Part shown: in pieces, positions 25,342 through 32,105 of the stretch
Layout: each line of letters starts with the position of its first letter
Numbering within the stretch: the stretch's first letter is position 1
Assembly: GCF_014217545.1 (NCBI RefSeq)
Contig: NZ_CP043178.1
Location: forward strand, 2,418,001 to 2,482,000
Origin: Pseudarthrobacter sp. NBSH8
Lineage (GTDB): Bacteria; Actinomycetota; Actinomycetes; Actinomycetales; Micrococcaceae
Length of the DNA: 64,000 bases
Direction: 5' to 3'
Translations under genes and position numbers: made by a program
The notes under the pieces: model-generated
The model's input: only the letters and a program-made list of their open reading frames with translations
Database searches by the model: none
Told to the model about the DNA's origin: nothing

Positions 25342-26394
25342 ATGACGACTCTAAACACCGTCGCGATCGCCGTCCCGCTCGAAGCAGAGCTGGTGGAGCG
25401 CATCCGCGCCGTAGACCCCTCCGTAACCGTCCTCTATGAGCCGGAGCTGCTTCCGCCCGAGCGTTTTCCGGCCGACCACTCCGGGGATCCGGACTTCGAA
25501 CGCACGCCTGCGCAGGAGGAGCAGTACTGGGCCATGCTCAACAAGGCGCAGGTTCTGTACGGCTTGCCCAACGAAAGCCCTGCGGGCCTGGCCCGCATCG
25601 CGCTCGAGAATCCTCGGCTCCAGTGGGTCCATGCCATGGCCGCCGGCGCCGGCGGTGCCGTTAAGGCCTCCGGGCTGGACCAGGAAACCCTCCTCAAATT
25701 CAAGGTGACAACCTCAGCCGGCGTCCACGCCCTGCCGCTGGCAGAATTTGCTGCCCTGGGGATCCTCAACGGCTTCAAGCGCAGCGCCGAGCTGGCCCAG
25801 GACCAGGCCGCCAAGGTGTGGCCCGAGCTTCGGACCCCTACCCGCCTGGTCAGCGGTTCCACACTGGTAGTGACCGGCCTGGGCGAAATCGGGCTGGAGA
25901 CAGCCCGGATCGCACGCGCCCTGGGCATGACGGTCAGCGGCACCAAACGAAACGTTGAGCCGATCGAAGGAATCGAGCAGGTCGCCGGCAACAACGGTCT
26001 CCCCGGGCTGCTCGCCACGGCAGACGCCGTCGTCAACACCCTGCCCGGCACGCCGTACACGGAAAAGCTGTTCAACCGTGAGGTGTTTGCCGCCATGAAG
26101 CCGGGAACGGTGTTTGTGAACGTGGGCCGCGGCACCGTGGTGGACGAGGACGCCCTGTTGGAGGCCCTGGACAACGGCCAGGTCTCCTACGCCTGCCTCG
26201 ATGTCTTCGCCGTGGAACCGCTCCCCCGGGACAGCCCGCTCTGGAACCACCCCAAAGTTATGGTGTCGCCGCATACCTCGGCGCTCAGCGCCGCGGAGAA
26301 CCGGCTGATCGCGGACCGCTTCTGCAGCAACCTGCGAACGTTCCTCAATGGCGGCGACCTGCCTCACCTCGTAGACCCGGTCCACTTCTACTGA
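25342..26394 (+). CDS. D-2-hydroxyacid dehydrogenase family protein
   Basis: A 350-residue NAD-dependent dehydrogenase of the D-isomer-specific 2-hydroxyacid family. The cofactor loop is VVTGLGEIGLETARIARALG, the catalytic arginine is in VNVGRGTVVDE and the histidine in VSPHTSALS. The N-terminal catalytic domain is somewhat long (about 150 residues). Three in-frame ATGs occur at 25330, 25333 and 25342; the third was chosen because a -10-like TATGAT precedes it at leaderless spacing. The substrate may be glyoxylate, hydroxypyruvate or a ketogluconate. A strong terminator follows. Confidence 0.85.
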   Translation: MTTLNTVAIAVPLEAELVERIRAVDPSVTVLYEPELLPPERFPADHSGDPDFERTPAQEEQYWAMLNKAQVLYGLPNESPAGLARIALENPRLQWVHAMAAGAGGAVKASGLDQETLLKFKVTTSAGVHALPLAEFAALGILNGFKRSAELAQDQAAKVWPELRTPTRLVSGSTLVVTGLGEIGLETARIARALGMTVSGTKRNVEPIEGIEQVAGNNGLPGLLATADAVVNTLPGTPYTEKLFNREVFAAMKPGTVFVNVGRGTVVDEDALLEALDNGQVSYACLDVFAVEPLPRDSPLWNHPKVMVSPHTSALSAAENRLIADRFCSNLRTFLNGGDLPHLVDPVHFY

Positions 26395-26418
26395 GGGACA
26401 GCCGCCGGCCTGAACCAC

Positions 26419-26472
26419 AGAGCCCCTTGCCGTGGATCCTGGAAAAGGGAATCCACGGCAGGGGCTCTTTTG
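26419..26472 (+). terminator. Terminator after the hydroxyacid dehydrogenase
   Basis: A long stem of about 19 bp (26419-26437 with 26451-26468, one bulge) begins AGAGCCCC and ends GGGGCTCTTTT, giving a T run on the + strand 25 bases after the stop codon. Confidence 0.8.
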
Positions 26473-26558
26473 TGTCGGCGGTTATCTGGGCAACCAGCAG
26501 GGGAACAACCAGCCGGCCGGCACCGGGAAGGCGCACCCGGAGTGCGCGTTAAAGCAGG

Positions 26559-26595
26559 AAGGCGGCCTCCCCATGCATGGGAGGCCGCCTTTTGC
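26559..26595. terminator. Second terminator hairpin, for the leftward MFS gene
   Basis: A stem of about 13 bp (AAGGCGGCCTCCC against GGGAGGCCGCCTT) around CATGCAT lies 14 bases past the MFS stop. The T run is on the + strand; the minus strand has only a weak one, so it may serve both directions. Confidence 0.65.
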
Positions 26596-26608
26596 GTCAG
26601 TGGAGTGC

Positions 26609-27958
26609 CTAGCCGGCATCCTCCACCAGGAGCAGGTCCCGGCCGTTGGTTTCGGGGGCGAAGAAGGTGGTGCCGAAGGAGATCAGCGCCAGGACCAGGG
26701 AGTAGATCGCGGGAACGAGCCAGGAGTGGCCGGTCGCAGCCAGCAGCGCTACACCGATCATGGGCGCGAATCCGCCTGCCAGGACGGCAGAGAGTTCACG
26801 GCTCAGCGCTACACCCGTGAAGCGGTGCTGGGAGCCGAAGAGTTCCGGGAGCATGGCACACTGAGGGCCCAGCATTGACTGCACGCCGAGAGAAATGCCC
26901 AGCACCATGACCACCCAGACGAGGGTGACATTGCCGAGCGTGACCAGGTAGAAGGCCGGCAGGGCGATGACGGCCTGGAAGAGGGCGCCGCAGCGGTACA
27001 CCGGTACGCGGCCGAAGCGGTCGGACAGGGCGCCGAACGTGACCACCATGACCGCTGCGAATCCGGCGGCGATGAGGAGGCCGGTGGGGCCGATGAACTT
27101 GTCGCCGGCGAAGACTCCGGCGGGCAGGCTGATGAAGGACACCAGGAGGGCGGAGTAGATGGAGGAGTTTCCGTTTTCTCCCATGCGCAGGCCGATGCCG
27201 ATGAGCACGTTCTTCTTTGAGTGCTTCCAGATCTGCACCACAGGGTTCTTTACCACGGCCTTGTGCTTTTCCAGTTCCTGGAAGACCGGCGTTTCCTTAA
27301 GCCGGAGCCGAATAAAGACCGCGATGGCGATCAGGATGACGCTGGCCAGGAACGGAACGCGCCACAGCCAGCCCTGCAGCACCTCTTTGTCAGCCAGTGC
27401 CATCAATGCGAAGGTGCCTGCGCCGAGCAGGGTGCCCAGCTGGATGCCGACGAATGGCAGTGCGGCAAAGAAACCACGACGCCGGCGCGGGGCCACTTCT
27501 GAAATCAGGGTGGTGGCGCCTGCCTGCTCGGCACCGGCACCCAGGCCCTGGAGGATTCGAAGGGCCACCAGGAGCACCGCGCCGACCATGCCGGCCTGTT
27601 CAAAGGTGGGCAGGAGCCCGATGGCGAAACTGGCCATGCCCATCAGGCCGATGGTCAGGACCAGGACCATCTTCCGGCCGAACCGGTCGCCGATGTAGCC
27701 GAAGACGACGCCGCCGAACGGCCGGGCGGCGAAGCCCACACCGTAGGTGGCGAACGAGGCGATCACGGCGCCGCTTTCCCCCAGCGGTGAGAAGAAGAGC
27801 GGTCCAAAGATCAATGCCGAGGCAAGGCCGTAGATGTAGAAGTCGTAGTACTCCAGTGCGGAGCCTACAGAACTGGCAAGAGTTGCCCTTCGCAGCTGGT
27901 CCGGATCGACGGCGGCGCCGTCCATGTCAGTCTGCGGTGATTTAGTACGAGTTGTCAC
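26609..27958 (-). CDS. MFS transporter, metabolite:H+ symporter family
   Basis: A 449-residue inner-membrane protein with 12 predicted membrane segments. The start of the transport domain, SSVGSALEYYDFYIYGLASA, and the loop GYIGDRFGRKMVL are typical of the MHS group (shikimate, citrate, alpha-ketoglutarate and ProP transporters), so uptake of an organic acid with protons is likely. The GTG at 27958 follows GGGAG; upstream frame extension has no membrane character. It is followed upstream by a divergently controlled region with an IclR-type site and then the IclR gene, which reads in the same direction. Confidence 0.87.
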   Translation of the reverse strand: MTTRTKSPQTDMDGAAVDPDQLRRATLASSVGSALEYYDFYIYGLASALIFGPLFFSPLGESGAVIASFATYGVGFAARPFGGVVFGYIGDRFGRKMVLVLTIGLMGMASFAIGLLPTFEQAGMVGAVLLVALRILQGLGAGAEQAGATTLISEVAPRRRRGFFAALPFVGIQLGTLLGAGTFALMALADKEVLQGWLWRVPFLASVILIAIAVFIRLRLKETPVFQELEKHKAVVKNPVVQIWKHSKKNVLIGIGLRMGENGNSSIYSALLVSFISLPAGVFAGDKFIGPTGLLIAAGFAAVMVVTFGALSDRFGRVPVYRCGALFQAVIALPAFYLVTLGNVTLVWVVMVLGISLGVQSMLGPQCAMLPELFGSQHRFTGVALSRELSAVLAGGFAPMIGVALLAATGHSWLVPAIYSLVLALISFGTTFFAPETNGRDLLLVEDAG

Positions 27959-28046
27959 AAGAACTCCCTCAAAAACACTCCAGGCCCCCGTTGGCCTGGT
28001 GGGATAGCGAGGACACCCCATGGCGTCGATCACTATATTGAACAGA

Positions 28047-28062
28047 GTACAGCAAGCTGAAC
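28047..28062. promoter_or_regulatory. Candidate IclR-type operator before the MFS gene
   Basis: GTACAGCAAGCTGAAC matches GTTCA-N6-TGAAC with one mismatch, 89 bases upstream of the transporter start. A TATAGT sequence (minus strand, about 28034-28039) just downstream could be the -10 box. Confidence 0.5.
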
Positions 28063-28137
28063 ACAGAGCAAGTGGTTGACAGTTTTTGTTCACAACCGGC
28101 GCTATGAACGTTAAGTAGCCCCGTCAGGGCAGAGTAC

Positions 28138-28935
28138 TTAGCCCATGGGGTTGCCCAGCGACCGCGCCAGCTCGTTCAGTTCCTTGATCATCCGGGCACC
28201 CTGCTCCGCGGAATATGTGGCTTTAAGGGCCGTGACTGACAATCCAAGGCTCGGGCCGTGGGCGCCGCGCGTAGGCACCGATACAGCCAGGCAGACTACT
28301 CCCGTAGTAGATTCCTCGTCCTCGAACGCGTAGCCCTGTTCCCGGATGGTGGTCAGCTGGGCCTTCAGTTCCGCTCCGGTGCGGAGGGACTTCGGGGTCA
28401 GGACCGGAAGTTCGGCGTCATCGGAAAACATGGCGTCGACGTCATGGTCGTGAAGGCGGGCAATCAGGGCCTTGCCAACGGCACATAGGGACACCGGCAT
28501 CTTGTCGCCGATGTTGGACGTCAGGCGGACCGCCGGATGGCCCTCGTAGCGGGCCAGATAGATGACGTTGGTTCCGTCCAGCATGGCGATGCGTACCGTC
28601 TCCCCGGAAAGGGTCGGCGCCTGTTCGCAGAACCGGTAGAACTCCTGCACTTCGTCAAGCCGGCTCAGATATGCCGCGCCGAGTTCCACGAGCTTGCGGC
28701 CCAGCGTGAATTCGGCGCCCTGGCGGCTGATCAGCCTGGCTTCTTCCAACGCCAGCAACAGGTTTGAGGTGGACGACTTGGGGATTCCCAGCTCGCGGGC
28801 CAGGTCGCTCAGCGTCAGCCTTCCGGTAGCAGAGGCTGCCAACGCGTCCATGACGGCGGCGGCACGAGTGACCGCCGGCGCGGGCGACGTGCTCCCCAAA
28901 CCCTCGGAGGAGCGGGGGGTGCGGGAATCGGCCAT
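28138..28935 (-). CDS. IclR-family transcriptional regulator
   Basis: A 265-residue regulator with a winged helix (LTLSDLARELGIPKSSTSNLL, core LARELGIPKSSTSNLLLALE around residues 44-63) and an IclR effector domain (GDKMPVSLCAVGKALIA and GVVCLAVSVP). It is upstream of the MFS gene in the same direction. An exact GTTCA-N6-TGAAC palindrome sits before its own start, and close copies precede the transporter and the hydroxyacid dehydrogenase, so it probably controls itself and those genes. Aromatic or aliphatic acids are usual IclR effectors; the effector here is unknown. Confidence 0.9.
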   Translation of the reverse strand: MADSRTPRSSEGLGSTSPAPAVTRAAAVMDALAASATGRLTLSDLARELGIPKSSTSNLLLALEEARLISRQGAEFTLGRKLVELGAAYLSRLDEVQEFYRFCEQAPTLSGETVRIAMLDGTNVIYLARYEGHPAVRLTSNIGDKMPVSLCAVGKALIARLHDHDVDAMFSDDAELPVLTPKSLRTGAELKAQLTTIREQGYAFEDEESTTGVVCLAVSVPTRGAHGPSLGLSVTALKATYSAEQGARMIKELNELARSLGNPMG

Positions 28936-28978
28936 GATTCTCCTTCGATCGGCACGCCAGGGCGCGTCGCATAGATAC

Positions 28979-28994
28979 GTTCATTCTGCTGAAC
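28979..28994. promoter_or_regulatory. Candidate IclR-type operator before the iclR gene
   Basis: GTTCATTCTGCTGAAC is an exact inverted repeat GTTCA-N6-TGAAC, 44 bases upstream of the regulator start. A TATGAT box on the minus strand lies just ahead of it, so the site would cover the transcription start and allow autorepression. Confidence 0.55.
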
Positions 28995-29119
28995 AGTAAC
29001 CATCATAATGGCTTGGCGGCGCTTCAGGGCCCGGACAAAAGGCTACGTCCGCCGCGCCAGGAACCACGTTTCGCGTGGCATTTGTTTGTTTCAGGAAGTT
29101 CACGGTATATTCATTCCAG

Positions 29120-29164
29120 ACCCTCCACCGCGGCATCCCCCAATAGTCGCGGTGGAGGGTTTTC
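29120..29164 (+). terminator. Orphan terminator-like hairpin
   Basis: A perfect 13-bp stem (29120-29132 with 29148-29160) with a 15-base loop is followed by four T on the + strand. No rightward gene precedes it: the iclR gene reads away and the next gene reads towards it. A -10-like TATATT lies at 29106-29111. It could end a short untranslated RNA or stop leftward transcription poorly. Otherwise 28995-29201 shows no coding signal. Confidence 0.55.
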
Positions 29165-29201
29165 CAATGCCCAAATGTTCTCTCGGCATCTGCCGCCGGA
29201 T

Positions 29202-29492
29202 TCAGGCGACGTCCACCACGGCTTCCCTGAGCCTCCAGCCGCCACCGAGTCCGTCGCGCTCCAGCACCATGGTGGTCAGCGCGGAATGCGGATTGTGACC
29301 CAGCCGCACTTGGACCTGCAACACCTCAACATCCACACGGCCCAGCCCCTTGGGCATACGGCGCTGCGCCTCCCACCAGCTCACACGCTCAAACCATCTC
29401 ACTGCATCGGCGCCGACGGCCCATTCCCTGCCGTTGCTGACTACCGCCGTCGGGCTGCCGTCCTGGGCCGTCTTCACCACCACGTATTCCAT
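29202..29492 (-). CDS. Small hypothetical protein
   Basis: A 96-residue frame starting MEYVVVKTAQDGSPTAVVSN. It is rich in Trp and Val, with EWAVGADAVRWFERVSWWEA in the middle and alternating hydrophobic residues that suggest a small beta-sheet protein. No family was recognised with confidence. The ATG at 29492 has a TACTGT seven bases upstream that could be a -10 box of a leaderless transcript; a TTG ten codons earlier is an alternative. It lies between the orphan hairpin and tRNA-Val. Codon use looks like the neighbours. Confidence 0.6.
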   Translation of the reverse strand: MEYVVVKTAQDGSPTAVVSNGREWAVGADAVRWFERVSWWEAQRRMPKGLGRVDVEVLQVQVRLGHNPHSALTTMVLERDGLGGGWRLREAVVDVA

Positions 29493-29613
29493 AGCACGAA
29501 CAGTAGGGACAGCCACCGACAATTAAAGCGCCCTGGCCGAACTGAGCCAGCAGGGCACGGACTGTTAACCTCTTGGCCGCCTGCGGAGCCCAGTACGGAA
29601 GACGGTGCAGGGC

Positions 29614-29663
29614 AACAAAAACCCCGCCGTTCCCAGCCAATCTGGCCAGGAACAACGGGGTTT
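29614..29663 (-). terminator. Terminator after tRNA-Val
   Basis: Read leftwards, an imperfect stem of about 14 bp (AACCCCGTTGTTCC against GGAACGGCGGGGTT) is followed by GTTTTTG, three bases after the encoded CCA of tRNA-Val. Confidence 0.7.
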
Positions 29664-29668
29664 GATGG

Positions 29669-29741
29669 TGGGTCCTACCGGGATCGAACCGATGACATCC
29701 ACGGTGTAAACGTGGCGCTCTACCAGCTGAGCTAAAGACCC
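29669..29741 (-). tRNA. tRNA-Val (anticodon TAC)
   Basis: On the minus strand the acceptor strands GGGTCTT and AGGACCC pair with one G-U, the D arm contains AGCTCAGCTGGTAGAGC, and the anticodon stem CCACG/CGTGG frames the loop TTTACAC with anticodon TAC. CCA is encoded at 29666-29668. Confidence 0.95.
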
Positions 29742-29836
29742 GAACGGCCGGTTTTTCTCGCCTCAGCGCGTCAACCAACGAACATAAACTCTACCTGACG
29801 GGCGGGAAGAAAAGCCAATCGACGCCTTCGTCCCCG

Positions 29837-30763
29837 TCATGGGTCAAGATCGGGGAGTTCGGCGGCGAGCCAGGTCAGCGCCTCGCTGACGCCTGCGTGG
29901 AGCTTGATGGTGGCGTATTGATCGCCCCGTGTATCGCCCCTGTTGATGATCACTACCGGCTTGCCGTCCTTCGCCGCGTGGCGGACGAACCGCAGTCCGC
30001 TCATCACGGTCAGCGATGATCCGGCAACAAGTAATGCCCCTGCGGCGTCCACCATCGCGTACGCGGCTTCCGCGCGGTCCTTGGGCACGTTCTCGCCGAA
30101 GTAGACAAAGTCAGGCTTGAGCATTCCGCCACAGGCGGGGCAGGCAGCGACCACAAAACTGCTGATCAGCGCCGAGTCCTCAACTGTGGCGTCGGCGTCG
30201 GGCGCCATTTCCGCCAGGCCGGACGTGGTGGCGCGTGCCAGGAAGCCGGGATTCAGTTCTTCGAGGACCCCCGCCAGCAGGTGGCGCGTGTATGTGTGCT
30301 GGCAAGCCAGACAAACCACCCGGTCATAACGTCCGTGGAGGTCAATGACATTCCGGCTGCCGGCATCTTCATGGAGCCGGTCCACGTTCTGCGTGATCAA
30401 TCCGGTGAGCAGGCCCCGCCGCTCCAGTTCTGCGGCCGCACGATGCCCGGGGTTTGGATCCGCGTGCCACAACCTGGACCAGCCGATGTGGTTCCGTGCC
30501 CAGTAGCGCTGGCGGTTGGCGCCCTCGCGTACAAATTCCTGGTATGTCATGGGCGAACGTGGTACGGCGTTCGGCCCCCGGTAATCCGGAATGCCCGAAT
30601 CGGTGCTCAGCCCGGCGCCCGTGAGCAGCGCCAGCCGTTTGCGGGACAACAGCTCCCGGACGCGCTCCAGTCCTTGAAGATCCGCACTGGCCAGCGCAGC
30701 AGGGTCAGCGGCCGGCAGGCTGGCGAAGCCCGTCAGGCCGATGCCGTGCCGCTGCTGGTCCAT
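29837..30763 (-). CDS. NAD-dependent protein deacylase, Sir2 family
   Basis: A 308-residue sirtuin that would remove acyl groups from protein lysines with NAD. The NAD site GAGLSTDSGIPDYRG is at about residues 48-62, followed by LITQNVDRLHEDAG, the catalytic histidine in DLHGRYD, the zinc knuckles CLAC and CPAC, and GSSLTVMSGLRF. The ATG at 30763 is six bases from the stop of the peroxiredoxin gene, so the three genes from 31680 down form one operon. The N-terminal 40 residues before the core are an actinobacterial-type extension. Confidence 0.93.
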   Translation of the reverse strand: MDQQRHGIGLTGFASLPAADPAALASADLQGLERVRELLSRKRLALLTGAGLSTDSGIPDYRGPNAVPRSPMTYQEFVREGANRQRYWARNHIGWSRLWHADPNPGHRAAAELERRGLLTGLITQNVDRLHEDAGSRNVIDLHGRYDRVVCLACQHTYTRHLLAGVLEELNPGFLARATTSGLAEMAPDADATVEDSALISSFVVAACPACGGMLKPDFVYFGENVPKDRAEAAYAMVDAAGALLVAGSSLTVMSGLRFVRHAAKDGKPVVIINRGDTRGDQYATIKLHAGVSEALTWLAAELPDLDP

Positions 30764-30769
30764 GCGGCG

Positions 30770-31264
30770 TCAGCTCTGTTCCAGGCCTGCCAGAGCATCC
30801 TGGTAGTCTGCGAGCTCGCGGGCCTGGCCGCGCGGATTCACCACAACGTAGCGGATTGTTCCGGCTGCATCGATGATGAACGTCCCGCGCCCCGCCATGC
30901 CGCTCTCCGGGTCGAAGACACCATAGGCGGAGGCGACGGCGCCGTGCGGCCAGAAGTCGGCCAGAAGATCAAAGCCGTAGCTTTCCTTCTCGGCATAGGC
31001 CCGCAGGCTGAACTTGCTGTCCACGGACACTGCCAGGACCGTGGCCCTGGCATCCTCGAACGCTGTCAGGTTGTCACGGATTTCACAGAGTTCACCGGTG
31101 CAGACACCCGAAAATGCAAACGGATAAAACACCAGCACAACGTTCTGCCCGCGTAAAGAGGACAACCGGACAGGTTCTCCGAACTGGTTCACCAGCTCAA
31201 AGTCCGGGGCAAGTTCCCCCACCGCCGGAACAGTCTGGCCGACTACGGCGAGAGCTGAGGTCAC
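30770..31264 (-). CDS. Peroxiredoxin, AhpE-like
   Basis: A 164-residue thiol peroxidase that reduces hydrogen peroxide, organic peroxides or peroxynitrite. The active site is FYPFAFSGVCTGELC, with peroxidatic C55 and a second cysteine C60 five residues later, as in AhpE-type one-cysteine enzymes. The ATG overlaps the DUF3052 stop by ATGA. Its place between DUF3052 and sir2, next to aceE, suggests a link to oxidative load in central metabolism, which is inference. Confidence 0.92.
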   Translation of the reverse strand: MTSALAVVGQTVPAVGELAPDFELVNQFGEPVRLSSLRGQNVVLVFYPFAFSGVCTGELCEIRDNLTAFEDARATVLAVSVDSKFSLRAYAEKESYGFDLLADFWPHGAVASAYGVFDPESGMAGRGTFIIDAAGTIRYVVVNPRGQARELADYQDALAGLEQS

Positions 31265-31680
31265 TTGTTCTTCCTGCTGACCAGGCGGGTGGCGCTCCAG
31301 TCCTTCGACACACCTGCGGAGGTGGTGAGGTGCAGGCCCGCGGTGGGTGCCGCTTCCTGGATCTCCGCCGGCGACACATACCCGGTGCGCCCGGACTTTG
31401 GCGTCAACACCCAGACAACCCCGTTTTCACTCAGGGTGGTCAGGGAATCCATGAGGGTATCGATCAGATCCCCGTCGCCGTCCCGCCACCAAAAAATGAC
31501 GGCGTCAACAACGTCGTGGTCGTCCTCGTCCAGGAGTTCGGACCCTGTCAGGTCCTCAATATCGTCACGTAAGTCGAAATCGACGTCGTCGTCGTAACCG
31601 AACTCCTGAATCAGATCCCCATTTTTGAAACCCAATTTTTCCGCCACATTTACCGAAGTGGCGGCGTCGGCCTCGCTCAC
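31261..31680 (-). CDS. DUF3052 family protein
   Basis: A 139-residue acidic protein of an actinobacterial family of unknown function. It begins VAEKLGFKNGDLIQEFGYDD, has an acidic middle (LLDEDDHDVVDAVIFWWRDGD) split by hydrophobic residues, and ends with WVLTPKSGRTGYVSP and the basic tail RLVSRKNK. The GTG at 31680 was chosen because GGAGGAACAC directly precedes it. It is divergent from aceE, a neighbourhood typical for this family, and is translationally coupled to the peroxiredoxin. Confidence 0.88.
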   Translation of the reverse strand: MSEADAATSVNVAEKLGFKNGDLIQEFGYDDDVDFDLRDDIEDLTGSELLDEDDHDVVDAVIFWWRDGDGDLIDTLMDSLTTLSENGVVWVLTPKSGRTGYVSPAEIQEAAPTAGLHLTTSAGVSKDWSATRLVSRKNK

Positions 31681-32105
31681 GTGTTCCTCCAATGCCTAAT
31701 ACATGCAATGCGCATAGTGATTTCCATTACTCCCAGCCAACACCCTTTGTGCCCGCGCTTCAAGCTGCCACCACCGAGATCCGCCATATTCTGCATCACA
31801 TCCGGCGCAGTCAGCCTGCGTTGCAGCGGCTTTCGTCACACAACCAGTATGACGGCGAAATACAACGGGGACGCCACAGACGCGGCTACGCATCGCGCTG
31901 GAGTCACAGCTAGAGTGGCTGGTGACAACTATGCCTGCGGGGCGACCGCCTGGAACTCAATGGCAGACATAGGCGTGCTAGGACCCTGCCCGGCGCACAT
32001 GACCGGGCTGTTGTAACCGATACGTCGCACACGTCGCATTCATGCCGGACAGTCACCCTGCCCGGCATGTGGGCGCCGATGCATGCGCGCAAAGAGAGGT
32101 TGGAC
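31681..32105. other. 425-base gene-free region between DUF3052 and aceE
   Basis: No convincing gene is seen here. It must hold the divergent promoters for the DUF3052 operon and for aceE. Notable items are a direct repeat ACGTCGCA at about 32021-32028 and 32030-32037 and an eight-bp hairpin at 32041-32069 just ahead of the aceE ribosome site. The length and these repeats suggest that aceE transcription is regulated. Confidence 0.6.
32041..32069 (+). promoter_or_regulatory. Inverted repeat in the aceE leader
   Basis: CATGCCGG (32041-32048) pairs exactly with CCGGCATG (32062-32069) around a 13-base loop, ending 22 bases before the AGAGAGG ribosome site of aceE. It could be an operator or a leader hairpin. 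Confidence 0.4.
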
